64,000 nucleotides of DNA. Source: Bacteroidaceae bacterium. Lineage in GTDB: Bacteria > Bacteroidota > Bacteroidia > Bacteroidales > Bacteroidaceae. Positions 44,994 to 54,985 of this stretch are shown here, in pieces. Position 1 is the stretch's first letter. Every line of letters begins with the position of its first letter. The translations under genes and the position numbers were made by a program. The notes under the pieces were generated by a model. It was given only the letters and a program-made list of their open reading frames with translations. It was not told the origin of the DNA and did no database searches. The stretch is taken from contig JAFRTJ010000025.1 of the NCBI GenBank assembly GCA_017427185.1, forward strand, positions 22,952 to 86,951. The letters run 5' to 3'.

Positions 44994-46499
44994 ATGAAAA
45001 AGCATTTCAGCATATACTGCCTGCTCGCGCTTGCCACGGTTCTGGGGTTGAGCGCTTGTAGCAACGAAGACTACCGGATACCAGAAGGCATGGGACAGGT
45101 TGAGATCCGCCTCTCCTCCCCATATCGTAAGGTAACCCGTGCCGACAACGACTGGCTCAACCCAATTTCTGATGAGGAGATGATTAAGGAATATTGGGTG
45201 GTATTCGTCAACAGCAGTGATAAAGTAGAAGAGGTGATTCACGAGAACCTGTCTGTAGCGCAGGAAGAGCATACCTTCCGTTTCATGATTGTTCCTGGAA
45301 GCTACACTGTCTATGGTTTTGCAAACTTACCCGCAGCGACTACATTCGAATCATTGGGTATCACAAAGGGTAGTACAATGCCCGACCTCACAACCAAGAA
45401 ACTCGCCACCACCAATGGGTGGACAGGATACATTCCCATGACCAGCCATACGGGCGGTCAGCAGATAACTGTTGCTGAAGCCGAGAACCAGTCGTTCGAA
45501 GTGGAACTCATCCGCACGATGGCGAAGCTTGAGTTTACCTTCGTCAACAACTCGCAGCAGCAGATGGATATTGTCGGCTACGAGGTTTCCCCTCTTACAA
45601 AGACAAACGTCAACCTGCTTGAACCAGACAGTCCCGATGACTTCGTAACCAGCTCTAGTCAATCGGAAGCCTATGCAGTCGATCTTAGTGGAGACAACAA
45701 ACTCATCCTGGCACCAACAGGAACAGAAGGAAATGCAAAAACACATTATATTTATGTCAATGAGACCAATGCCACAGCTACGACAACTGTAAACCAATAC
45801 AGCATCCGTTTGAAGGTACAGCGTCACCGCGATGTAGGTACAGACCCCGTAACTGACTACCGCTATGGCTTCACCGTAAACAGTGGCACCTCAGGTCCAA
45901 TTTATGATCCAACTCAAACAAATGGTGTGGGTACCAGCACGACCAATGGTTTCGACTATATCCATCGCAACGACTGGATCAAACTGCCCATCGTATTCAC
46001 CGACTGGACATTCCGCATTGAGGCACTACCCTTCCCCCCCATTGCTGGTTTCCAGGCCCGTGTACTCTCAGCCGATGCATTGAGTATAACTTTCAATTCG
46101 GGTGGTTACATCTTCCTGCGTCCCATGTTCCGCAACAATCAAGACCCAGAGGATGTATGGCGCGGCTTCGATGATAGCGATGTCACCTTTGTACTTCCTG
46201 GTGAGCCTTATACCGTAGACGGTACAGCTGCAGTGTACGACGAAAATGCCACCTATAAGTGGACTACTCCAGAAACTGGCGTTGCAGAATCCATCGATGG
46301 TACAACAGGTACAGGTACAGGTATTGTCATGACAGGTGATTTGGACATATTCGAGCAGAGATTCGTGCAGTTGGAGTCAGGAGATATCGTCGGTAAGTTG
46401 ATCAATGATGACACTAAAACTGGGTTGGTGACCGTCACCATTAAGTTGAAACTTGCTGGTTTTTCCTACCAGTTCAACTATAACATCTACAAGCAATAG
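44994..46499 (+). CDS. Fimbrillin-like accessory lipoprotein
   Basis: 501 residues. The lipobox ends in LSAC. Residues ~27-140 form a first beta-sandwich (GQVEIRLSSPYRKVTRADND, again with KVTRAD as a possible processing site, and FRFMIVPGSYTVYGFANLP). 'VELIRTMAKLEFTFVN' matches the strand typical of FimA-type subunits, and a long Thr-rich C-terminal half follows. The C-terminus lacks the PWxKR ending, which fits a tip-proximal subunit that accepts but does not donate a strand (inference). It is 17 bp upstream of the 2153-residue gene. Confidence 0.7.
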   Translation: MKKHFSIYCLLALATVLGLSACSNEDYRIPEGMGQVEIRLSSPYRKVTRADNDWLNPISDEEMIKEYWVVFVNSSDKVEEVIHENLSVAQEEHTFRFMIVPGSYTVYGFANLPAATTFESLGITKGSTMPDLTTKKLATTNGWTGYIPMTSHTGGQQITVAEAENQSFEVELIRTMAKLEFTFVNNSQQQMDIVGYEVSPLTKTNVNLLEPDSPDDFVTSSSQSEAYAVDLSGDNKLILAPTGTEGNAKTHYIYVNETNATATTTVNQYSIRLKVQRHRDVGTDPVTDYRYGFTVNSGTSGPIYDPTQTNGVGTSTTNGFDYIHRNDWIKLPIVFTDWTFRIEALPFPPIAGFQARVLSADALSITFNSGGYIFLRPMFRNNQDPEDVWRGFDDSDVTFVLPGEPYTVDGTAAVYDENATYKWTTPETGVAESIDGTTGTGTGIVMTGDLDIFEQRFVQLESGDIVGKLINDDTKTGLVTVTIKLKLAGFSYQFNYNIYKQ

Positions 46500-46516
46500 T
46501 AAAGAAGTTCATCACG

Positions 46517-49500
46517 ATGGATACAAAATATATTTCTTTTAACTGCTACTGGCGCATAACTGTACTATTCATTACAGGTTGGGCAATGTGTAGTAATGTA
46601 GAGGCACAAACATTTAATAATGCGAATTACATCAAGGACACGCAATCTCTGCAAGTCGTGCATAAACAGTCGTTCTTGGCTGACCGTGCTGATGAAATGA
46701 CCGTATCCTTCCCTCAGGAATTCTTACAGAAAAACGAAGGGTGGAAAACCAACGAATATGGTAAATCGGTACAGAATACTTCTGACTACTATACTACACG
46801 CTATGTAAAAAAAGGCACTTGGGCTCCATTGTTCCTCACTACCAAACAAAATACCACTACTTCGGATCACAAATATTATCAACGTTGGTACTACTATGAT
46901 GCCAACGGAAATGAACTACCCTTGCCTGAAGAATACTATGCTCCTGAATTTAAGGCGTACGTTTACAGTAATGGACTAGTAATGGGTAGCCGATTATACA
47001 ATTATAAAAACAGCACTAACGCTCAGAACCTTTCCAACAGCACAGTTCCAGTCTCCACCTCACTTCTTTGCAGACTACCACAAAACATGGAGAGTCTTGA
47101 AATTGGTGGTGATATATCGCGTTATAGTGATATGAGCTATGCCCAGAGTGGGACTACAGCTCAGGCTTCTGGCAACTTGACAGAGCCTTCTCTCACCATC
47201 CGTCATCACTATAAGCTAATCGATGCCAACGTGATGGCACGGCAACTCACCTCAAAGACGGGTGATAAGTGGTTGGAGGAACATACTATCCATTTCCCTA
47301 ACAAGACAATTGGACTCCGTTATGACCATGTATCTTTAAATCTTGAACTTCAAGACTATTGGTTTTATCGTGGGGGTGCAGAAGCAGAAGAGAATCTACA
47401 GAATATTTCATCGACCAACTATATTACCTACGAGTTCTATTATCCTGGTGGAACGAATCTCGGATTTAACGATCTTGACTTGATTGCTGCTCCATCTTCA
47501 GATAGAAATAACAGCTACTCAAACATTACGAATACCACCTTTCTTCGCAGACGAATGCTGAAATTTTCTTATCCTACGGGAGGCCAGGTACAAGCAGGCT
47601 CAAAGATGGAGATTCGCGTTTACGCCCGTGAAAGCAACGCTGCTAATGCACAGAGATATAATCTGGCTCGCTTTATTCTAATCTTCGATGGCGATTCTGA
47701 GGTGTTACCCTGGATGGATATAGTTGGTGCAAATGCCGATCCTGAACTTAACAAAAAGAGGTCTCCTCAGGGACTTCATACAATATCAGGCAACAATCCT
47801 GTGGCTCATATTGACTTTGACTACCCCAAAAACCAGTCTTTCAAAAATCCACCTTCTGGCAATACAGTTTATCATGGTGGAGGCGGAGCAGCCGCTAATA
47901 CTGCTTTCCCTCAAAGCTCAGCCTTGCCACTTTCCTATAAACATACAAGTTATGGCTATGCTCCATTTGCTGCTGACAATGTTTATAACTGGTGCGTTTG
48001 GGGTGAATATGGCATTGGTAAAGAATCTGGTCAAGCACTAAAAATCTATCCTGTTAGTCGAAAGACTGGCGTAGTCCTAGATGATAATTTGGAATCTGGT
48101 TTTCTCTATATTGATGCCTCTGACTTGCCTGGTACGGTAGGTTCCGTACCGTTCCAAGGTACATTTTGTATGGGTACCAAAATGATGTGCTCTGGTTGGA
48201 TGGCCAGTATCACCGACAACAAATTCTCTTCCAATATGCCAGGAAGCGTAATTCTAAAAGTCATTGGCACGAAACCCAATGGTGACGAGGTGGAGATATA
48301 CGCTTTCTGTCCAGGTCAGATAGGAAGATATTATAGAAAATACAATGATGCTCCAGGCACTTTAACGAATTCCAGTGGAGAATACTGTTGGCAGCAGTTT
48401 TATTTCGAGTTTATCCTTAATGAACCTTGTGTATCTTATGAACTGCGTATCGAAAACAACTGTGAGTCTACGGCTGGTGGTGACTACTTCCTGGATGATG
48501 TTTGGGTATATGCCAAGTTGCCGAGTGTGGGTCCTCAGATGACCACCCCACTTTGCGGTGGTAGTCTTGAAGTAGTGCAGTTGGAAACCGACTTCGATGC
48601 ATTGATCACTTCGACTGGTACTTTTGAAGCTCAAACCGCTGAAGCGGCTGATAATGCTTACCTCTCCTTTATTTACCTTGATTGGGATAACTTCCTGTTG
48701 AAATTCCAGGAAGGATTGGCCAGTATGGGTATCAATGTCACCGCTCACGAACTGCAAGAAAATATTAACTCGGGACTATACGATGTGGATACATATCGTA
48801 CAATCTATCACACGGCCTTTTCCCAATCAATCCTTAGGGATACAATTCCTGAGCAACACAAGGTTATCTTTGGTAATTACCAGTGGAGCAGTTTCTATGA
48901 TGGTCATCCGGAATTCTCATTCGCAGAAATGGCGATGGACACCCAGCATACAGTTTATCGTATGACAGACAATGGTAAACGAAAGCTCTATTTTAATGGC
49001 TATATGGGTGCTATCGAGTGGGAATACTATCACAACTATGCGCTTCTGACAACTGTACGTGAAACTCCGATGACCGAAGCAGAAGCAGAAAACTCGGACT
49101 GGATTTCAGACCTTTTGTTCAATGTGCTCAACGAGTGCTCCAACCGCTCTATCCTTTGGTTTGTTCCAAAGGTAGAGATTGTAGGTACTATTGGTGGCCT
49201 TTCAATTGAAGATCTGGAATTTTGTGAGTACACAACGCAGACCTTTGCCATGGAGTTAGCTGGCTATACCAGATTAGATGGCTATACTGATGAAAACGGC
49301 GTTCATCATCCTGGCGATCCTGTTATTCTACCAGAAGTTTATTTCGATTGGTGGATGGGTGTACCCAAGTCTGAAGGCGTTGATAGTATTCCTGCTACTG
49401 TGGAGAACTACATGAAACAATATACGACATATACAGAAACAGTTGAAGGTGAAACTGTTGAGAGGAAACTATATCTTTATGATGCTGTAAGATGCTTCCG

Positions 49501-52500
49501 TTTCATGAATCCAGATGTCACAAGTCTATATTCGCCCAACATTAAGTTTGGTCAGAATCCTCTTTACGCAAATATTCCTGCATTTACACCTAGGATGCTT
49601 GAATATATGCGTTCGCTTGCCAATCCATCCGACGGAAGTAAACCACAGCTTTATATCCATACAAAAATTGTGGATGTGGAGATTAACGAAGAAAACGTCG
49701 TAAGGGAAGTATATCTTGGCGACACCATCAAATATGTAAAGTTTGTTGCCATCCCTATCGAGGCGAACATAAATGAGGCCGCTAAGGATTTTGTCTATAT
49801 CTGTGCTGAGCCGCAGCCTTTCAAGGTAAGGGTGGGAGATCATGCCCCGCACATGCAGGTAGGCTTCAGTGAGAAACATTATCCCGCAGGTTTAGGCACA
49901 CTGAGTGTACGCATCTCCAAAAGCCAGTTCGAGAAACTGGTCGACCATGAAGATGGCAAAGGCTACAAGGAACTGCACATCCCCTTGCGCGATATCAATG
50001 TCGTGACCCCCTCCTGTGTTGGAGTTAAGATGGCAACAGACCCAGACGACGCACTTCGTAGCGTCAGAATTGCCAACTCAACAGATAGTCTCATGCAGGC
50101 TTTCATCATGGAAAACATGATTTTTGATGAAAATAACTCTTGGCCGCCTGCTGTTGGCAAGATTGATTATCTGGTGGGTAAACATGACAACTATTGGTCT
50201 GAGGGACATCCTGAGACTGAGCGTTTGTTAAAGATTCATTTTGACAAAGACTTCCAAGTACGAGAAGGATATAGTTATACTTTACGCTACTATTTTATTG
50301 AAGATCTGAATCAAGGTTTCCAATTCACATGTAATGGTAATGCAGATATCATTATTAAGATTGTACCTGACTACGAGGTATGGACAGGCGGTGCTGACAA
50401 CACGGACTGGAGCAACGATGAGAACTGGCGACGTGCAGATTACGATGAGTTGTATGCTGGCAATGGTACAAACTTGAAAGATAGGTACCTGCCGAACGGA
50501 AAACAAGGTGATTTACCTGCAAACACCAACTATGTCACTCCTGCAGATCGTGAACGCATGCAGGGATTCGCACCTCTTTATTGCACCAACATCCTGATGA
50601 TGACTAAGGAAAAGAAAAAGGCCTCATCTCTGTATGATGATGGTGACGAGGTGATTGATGGTGAGAAGACGGGCTTCCCTGCCCTGCGTGCAACAGCATC
50701 TCCACTCATTCGCTACGACTTCCAAACTCATGAGTGGGTTACTGATAGTGTCAGTGCACATTCCAATTGGACTCATCGAGCACTGGGTGATATGGTGACC
50801 GAACTATATAACGATAACGTTTGCGACTCCATCGCCTTCCAATCTGAGACGGAGTTGGTGAATGCTCACCTCCTGAATTATAACAAGGCGTGGGTGGAAT
50901 TTGCATTGCCCAAGAATAAATGGCATCTCGTCAGTTCACCCCTGCGTGGAACCATTTCTGGCGAATGGTATGCCCCAACATGGAGTGGACGTCAGGAAAC
51001 CACCTACTATGAGCCAATCACGTTTGACGTGGATCCCACCAAACCCATCAGCATGACCAGCTTCAGTGAACTATATCAAAATGGACAGACCAACTACGGT
51101 GACCCTGGTATACTCAATTATGACCGCTTCGCTCCAGCTGTCTACCAGCGGCAATGGGACAAGGCCAAGGCCGTACTCTATGAGCGTGGCGCCGTATGGA
51201 GTGCTGACGATGCCAGCCAGACCCAAAACCTTGGCTTTGAAGGAGAGGGTGACTGGACAGGCAGCGGAGAAGGATTCTCATGGGATAGCGCCAATGCCGA
51301 TGAATACCTCAACCGTTTGGTCTACAAGCCTTTCGGTGACAGCAAGATTAACGTAGCTGTACGTGGCTCGTGGAGCGGTGCACACAACGACCACACCGTA
51401 CCCTACGACAATGGAGGCTTCAGCGTGATGCCCATCAACAACCTGAAAGAGCATAACAACGAGGACGTCAAGACTATTTTCCGCCTACCCAAGGATGACC
51501 AGTACTACGATATCTGGGACTGGGGCAAAAGCTATAAAGTAGAGAGACGTGTACGTATCTACATTGATGACGGACGACGTGATTGGCCCACCGGGTTTGC
51601 GGTAGGGGAAATAGGAACCAATCAAAACCCCAATGACTACCTGCCCAATGACGAAAATGTTGTAGAACTGAAGAACCGTGGCCGTCTGCGCTCCGACTAC
51701 TTTGCAGAAAAAGCCGTAACTCCTGAAGAAGTCACAACTCACATAGGTAGTACAACACCAGGAGATCTTGCCCTCTATGATTTAGACAAGGACGGTGATA
51801 TCGATGCCAGTGATGTAAAGGAAGCTGTAACTCCAGCAGCTGTCAAGGCTCACATTGGAAGAACGTCAGCAGAAGAACTTGCTCTATATGACAGAGACAA
51901 GAATGGCCAAATTGAGGCTGCCGATACGGCATACTATGTAACGCTGAAGAACGAAGGGAAAGGCAGCATGGGCTACTTCCTCGCCAGCAACCCCTTCGTC
52001 TGTGGCCTTGATATGAAGAAGTTCTTCGAGTTGAATGCAGATTCTATATATTCCTACTATCTGGTGATGAAAGATAGTGATGTTGATCCTCAGAACTCTG
52101 ATTTGACAGACACATATCTTGCTACTCAACCAACAGGAACCGAGTGGAAATGGACCGACATGAGCTTCAGCGGTATCAGTGATGGTACAGATTTACAGGG
52201 CCGTAAGATTGTGCCTCCACGCTATGCCTTCTTCCTGAAGAAGAAAGAAATAGGCGGCAAAGACCTGAACCAGCTGACCCTGAGATATACCCCCGACATG
52301 ATGGTGCATACGTCCAGGGATGAGAATGGGAAACCAGTTGGAGTCCATCCCTACCTCAGTATCTTTGCTGAACGTGACGGCGACACCAGCGAGGCGATGG
52401 TGATGATGAGTCCCAATGCCAGCAACAAGTTCTGTCCCGGGGAAGACATGGAGACCTTCGTGGTCAGCGACATCAGTTCGAAGATTCCTGTCATATATAC

Positions 52501-52978
52501 ACTGACGGGCCGTCTGGCAACGAGCGTCAACCGCATCCATGACTTCATGGTACTGCCCATTGGTATCGAGAGCAACAGCGACAAACCAGCGACAGTGACC
52601 TTCCAAGGTGTAGAGAATTTGGGCGACAGCCTGATGCTCTACGATGCGAAGACGGAAGAACTGTTACCTATGAAGTCAGGAACAAAGAAACAGATGCCTG
52701 GTCGCACGCAGAACCGTTTCTTCATCGTGAAGGGATCGAACCTGGAGGAAGCTATCGACGAGAGCAATCTGCAAATCCATGTTGACGAAGGCATCATCAC
52801 GGTTGCGTCCATTACAGGTGAACCCATCTCGGAAATCTCCGCCTATGACGCTGGTGGCAGACAGGTATACGGCATAAAGCCCAACACTACCAAGCACCGT
52901 TTCCGCTTGCCAAGAGGCATCTATGTGGTGAAGGCTAACACCGAATCCACTCAGCGAGTGAAGAAAGTCGGAAACTGA
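46517..52978 (+). CDS. Giant surface protein of the fimbrial operon with dockerin-like module and T9SS-like C-terminus
   Basis: 2153 residues; signal peptide ~1-34 (NVEAQ). Long beta-rich regions of unknown family fill most of the chain. At ~1290 there is a WTGGADNTDWSNDENW segment, common in Bacteroidota cell-surface proteins. Residues ~1735-1810 hold two 37-residue repeats. Each has an EF-hand-like loop: DLDKDGDIDASD (1755-1766) and DRDKNGQIEAAD (1792-1803), a dockerin type I-like arrangement that should bind Ca2+. The last ~70 residues (EISAYDAGGRQVYGI, FRLPRGIYVVKA) resemble a T9SS type A sorting domain. It is the last gene of the operon, so a tip adhesin is the best guess; no vWA domain was seen. 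A terminator follows. Confidence 0.72.
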   Translation: MDTKYISFNCYWRITVLFITGWAMCSNVEAQTFNNANYIKDTQSLQVVHKQSFLADRADEMTVSFPQEFLQKNEGWKTNEYGKSVQNTSDYYTTRYVKKGTWAPLFLTTKQNTTTSDHKYYQRWYYYDANGNELPLPEEYYAPEFKAYVYSNGLVMGSRLYNYKNSTNAQNLSNSTVPVSTSLLCRLPQNMESLEIGGDISRYSDMSYAQSGTTAQASGNLTEPSLTIRHHYKLIDANVMARQLTSKTGDKWLEEHTIHFPNKTIGLRYDHVSLNLELQDYWFYRGGAEAEENLQNISSTNYITYEFYYPGGTNLGFNDLDLIAAPSSDRNNSYSNITNTTFLRRRMLKFSYPTGGQVQAGSKMEIRVYARESNAANAQRYNLARFILIFDGDSEVLPWMDIVGANADPELNKKRSPQGLHTISGNNPVAHIDFDYPKNQSFKNPPSGNTVYHGGGGAAANTAFPQSSALPLSYKHTSYGYAPFAADNVYNWCVWGEYGIGKESGQALKIYPVSRKTGVVLDDNLESGFLYIDASDLPGTVGSVPFQGTFCMGTKMMCSGWMASITDNKFSSNMPGSVILKVIGTKPNGDEVEIYAFCPGQIGRYYRKYNDAPGTLTNSSGEYCWQQFYFEFILNEPCVSYELRIENNCESTAGGDYFLDDVWVYAKLPSVGPQMTTPLCGGSLEVVQLETDFDALITSTGTFEAQTAEAADNAYLSFIYLDWDNFLLKFQEGLASMGINVTAHELQENINSGLYDVDTYRTIYHTAFSQSILRDTIPEQHKVIFGNYQWSSFYDGHPEFSFAEMAMDTQHTVYRMTDNGKRKLYFNGYMGAIEWEYYHNYALLTTVRETPMTEAEAENSDWISDLLFNVLNECSNRSILWFVPKVEIVGTIGGLSIEDLEFCEYTTQTFAMELAGYTRLDGYTDENGVHHPGDPVILPEVYFDWWMGVPKSEGVDSIPATVENYMKQYTTYTETVEGETVERKLYLYDAVRCFRFMNPDVTSLYSPNIKFGQNPLYANIPAFTPRMLEYMRSLANPSDGSKPQLYIHTKIVDVEINEENVVREVYLGDTIKYVKFVAIPIEANINEAAKDFVYICAEPQPFKVRVGDHAPHMQVGFSEKHYPAGLGTLSVRISKSQFEKLVDHEDGKGYKELHIPLRDINVVTPSCVGVKMATDPDDALRSVRIANSTDSLMQAFIMENMIFDENNSWPPAVGKIDYLVGKHDNYWSEGHPETERLLKIHFDKDFQVREGYSYTLRYYFIEDLNQGFQFTCNGNADIIIKIVPDYEVWTGGADNTDWSNDENWRRADYDELYAGNGTNLKDRYLPNGKQGDLPANTNYVTPADRERMQGFAPLYCTNILMMTKEKKKASSLYDDGDEVIDGEKTGFPALRATASPLIRYDFQTHEWVTDSVSAHSNWTHRALGDMVTELYNDNVCDSIAFQSETELVNAHLLNYNKAWVEFALPKNKWHLVSSPLRGTISGEWYAPTWSGRQETTYYEPITFDVDPTKPISMTSFSELYQNGQTNYGDPGILNYDRFAPAVYQRQWDKAKAVLYERGAVWSADDASQTQNLGFEGEGDWTGSGEGFSWDSANADEYLNRLVYKPFGDSKINVAVRGSWSGAHNDHTVPYDNGGFSVMPINNLKEHNNEDVKTIFRLPKDDQYYDIWDWGKSYKVERRVRIYIDDGRRDWPTGFAVGEIGTNQNPNDYLPNDENVVELKNRGRLRSDYFAEKAVTPEEVTTHIGSTTPGDLALYDLDKDGDIDASDVKEAVTPAAVKAHIGRTSAEELALYDRDKNGQIEAADTAYYVTLKNEGKGSMGYFLASNPFVCGLDMKKFFELNADSIYSYYLVMKDSDVDPQNSDLTDTYLATQPTGTEWKWTDMSFSGISDGTDLQGRKIVPPRYAFFLKKKEIGGKDLNQLTLRYTPDMMVHTSRDENGKPVGVHPYLSIFAERDGDTSEAMVMMSPNASNKFCPGEDMETFVVSDISSKIPVIYTLTGRLATSVNRIHDFMVLPIGIESNSDKPATVTFQGVENLGDSLMLYDAKTEELLPMKSGTKKQMPGRTQNRFFIVKGSNLEEAIDESNLQIHVDEGIITVASITGEPISEISAYDAGGRQVYGIKPNTTKHRFRLPRGIYVVKANTESTQRVKKVGN

Positions 52979-53019
52979 GCAGGATGGAATCAATGACAAC
53001 ATTCTTTTGATAACAATTT

Positions 53020-53054
53020 GAGTGGGAGACGCCAATCGTCCCCCACTCTTTTTT
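53020..53054 (+). terminator. Terminator of the fimbrial operon
   Basis: Stem GAGTGGG (53020-53026) / CCCACTC (53042-53048), with inner pairing GACG/CGTC, followed by six T. Confidence 0.88.
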
Positions 53055-53080
53055 CCTCTACCTCGAAGCCAACGAAAAGA

Positions 53081-53168
53081 CAACGTGTTGAAAAGGCAAA
53101 AACAACGTGTTGTCTTCGCGGTTTCAACGTGTTGTCTTTTGTCTTTCAACGTGTGGCCATGTTTTCAT
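53081..53168. repeat. 22-bp-period CAACGTGTTG repeat (4 units)
   Basis: Units start at 53081, 53103, 53125 and 53147; three are exactly CAACGTGTTG and the last is CAACGTGTGG. The period is exactly 22 bp and the 12-bp intervals differ in sequence. The core is the reverse complement of the units at 9684 and 9728. A long open frame through the array (from 53018) is a read-through of the GH20 frame and not credible as protein. Confidence 0.8.
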
Positions 53169-53227
53169 CAAAAAAATGCTTGCAGACAAAAAATGGGAGG
53201 AACAGGATGCTTTTCAAAAAAACTTTG

Positions 53228-53235
53228 TATCTTTG
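53228..53235 (+). promoter_or_regulatory. -7 box of the GH20 gene
   Basis: TATCTTTG followed by CATCAAA, the same 15 bases as at the metY promoter. The expected -33 position holds only a T-run. Leader about 40 nt. Confidence 0.5.
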
Positions 53236-53281
53236 CATCAAACATCACATAAAAAAAGATTCTGATAAAACCAGACAACCC

Positions 53282-54979
53282 ATGAAACGACTGACTCTCA
53301 TCGCCCTGATTCTGACGGTTCTGACAGGTGCCGCCCAGGCTGCCCCACGGGCAGACTATCGCATCATCCCTCTTCCCAAGAGCGTGAAGAGCGACACAAC
53401 CCGCGTGTTCCTCCTGAAAAACAACATGAAGATTACCTTTGATGCCAAGAACCCTGAAGTGGCACGCATTGCGCAATTTCTGGCAACCTGGACACTGGAA
53501 ACTACAGGACTACGCCTCTCTTTGGCTCCTGCGGACAAACATGCAGCTATCCGTTTGGCATTGGCTGCTCCAAAGAACAATGGGAAACAAGCATCTAAGC
53601 TGAGGAAGTCAGCAAAAACATCTGTCGGCAAGCAATCTTCAGAAGCCTACACACTGACGGTGGGGCAAGGGGGCATCCTGCTTTCAGCCGAAGAAGCCGT
53701 TGGTCTCTTCCGTGCCGCCCAAACGTTCCGCAAGAGTCTTCCTGTGCAGACCGCTAACCCAGCCCAGCCGACCTCTCCCATCGAACTACCCTACGTCCGC
53801 ATCACTGACTCTCCCCGCTTCAGCTATCGAGGTGTGTTGCTGGATTGCGCCCGTCATTTCTTCTCTGTGGACTTCATCAAACAGTATCTCGACGTAATGG
53901 CATTGCACGGCTGCAACCAGTTCCATTGGCACCTGACCGACGACCAGGGATGGCGCTTCGAGGTAAAGGGCTTCCCTCGACTGGCAGTGGATGGAAGTGT
54001 GCGTGAGCAAACGGTTATCGGACCTGGAAACATGGGTATCTACGACGGTCAGCGCTACGGAGGCTACTATACCCAAGACGACTGCCGCGAGATTGTGCGC
54101 TATGCGGCTGAACGATACATCAATGTCATCCCTGAAATCGATCTGCCCGGCCACATGATGGGAGCCCTTCACGTGTTCCCCAATCTTGGATGCAAGGGTG
54201 GCCCCTACCCTGTGAAAACCAATTGGGGAGTCAGTCGCGACGTGCTCTGCGGCGGCAACCCTGAGACCCTCGTATTCCTAAAGAAAGTGCTGGGCGAACT
54301 TTGCGATGTGTTCCCCTCGAAGTTCATCCATATCGGCGGAGACGAATGTCCCAAGGACCGTTGGAAACAATGTGCCAAGTGTCAGGCAAAGATTAAGGAG
54401 CTGGGACTGACGGCAACAGAGAAACACAGCGCTGAGGACCAGCTACAAACCTATATCAACCGTGAGGTGGAACACTTCCTGAACGAGCATGGACGCGATC
54501 TCATCGGATGGGACGAGATTCTGGCAGGCGGACTGACAGAAGGTTCCATCGTCATGAGCTGGCGCGGCACCAAGGGTGGCATCGAGGCAGCACGTCAGCA
54601 TCATCGTGTCATCATGTCGCCCAACGTATTTGCCTACATCGATCATCCCCAGTTGAAGGACTTGGGAAAACAGCCTCGCACTACCGACAGCTACATTGTC
54701 TCTTGCAGCAAGATGTATTCGTTTGAACCCGTGGTTCCAGAAGAACTGACAGACGCAGAACAGGATTTTATTCTGGGTGTGCAGGCCAACCTATGGACGG
54801 AACACGTCGCCTACCCTGAGCATGCCTTCTATCAGCTATTGCCCCGCCTGGGAGCCATGAGCGAGGTACAATGGTGCAGCCCCGACCAGAAAGACTTCGA
54901 GGATTTCTGTGCACGTTTGCCCCACCTGACAAGCCTCTACGACTGCATAGGCGTCAAGTACTGCCGCCAGGTGGAGTAA
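53282..54979 (+). CDS. GH20 beta-N-acetylhexosaminidase
   Basis: 565 residues from ATG 53282; a longer frame from 53018 contains repeat DNA and the promoter and was rejected. SPI signal ~1-19 (AAQAA). N-terminal GH20b-type domain (~25-165), then the TIM barrel: ISDSPRFSYRGVLLDCARHF-type entry, FHWHLTDDQGWR, IPEIDLPGHMMG, the catalytic pair Asp354-Glu355 in HIGGDECPKDRW, and late LIGWDEI and QANLWTE motifs. It releases terminal beta-GlcNAc/GalNAc, for example from mucin or N-glycans. Two extra Cys in WKQCAKCQ are a common variant. It converges with the GH109 gene (6-bp gap), which has a related host-glycan target. Confidence 0.93.
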   Translation: MKRLTLIALILTVLTGAAQAAPRADYRIIPLPKSVKSDTTRVFLLKNNMKITFDAKNPEVARIAQFLATWTLETTGLRLSLAPADKHAAIRLALAAPKNNGKQASKLRKSAKTSVGKQSSEAYTLTVGQGGILLSAEEAVGLFRAAQTFRKSLPVQTANPAQPTSPIELPYVRITDSPRFSYRGVLLDCARHFFSVDFIKQYLDVMALHGCNQFHWHLTDDQGWRFEVKGFPRLAVDGSVREQTVIGPGNMGIYDGQRYGGYYTQDDCREIVRYAAERYINVIPEIDLPGHMMGALHVFPNLGCKGGPYPVKTNWGVSRDVLCGGNPETLVFLKKVLGELCDVFPSKFIHIGGDECPKDRWKQCAKCQAKIKELGLTATEKHSAEDQLQTYINREVEHFLNEHGRDLIGWDEILAGGLTEGSIVMSWRGTKGGIEAARQHHRVIMSPNVFAYIDHPQLKDLGKQPRTTDSYIVSCSKMYSFEPVVPEELTDAEQDFILGVQANLWTEHVAYPEHAFYQLLPRLGAMSEVQWCSPDQKDFEDFCARLPHLTSLYDCIGVKYCRQVE

Positions 54980-54985
54980 TGCGAT

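Noticed and set aside
53081..53168. CRISPR array
   Set aside because: The conserved core is only 10 bp with 12-bp intervals, far below repeat and spacer sizes, and no cas genes are present.
53018..53281. N-terminal extension of the GH20 frame
   Set aside because: It contains the terminator arm, the 22-bp repeats and the promoter; the signal peptide begins at 53282.
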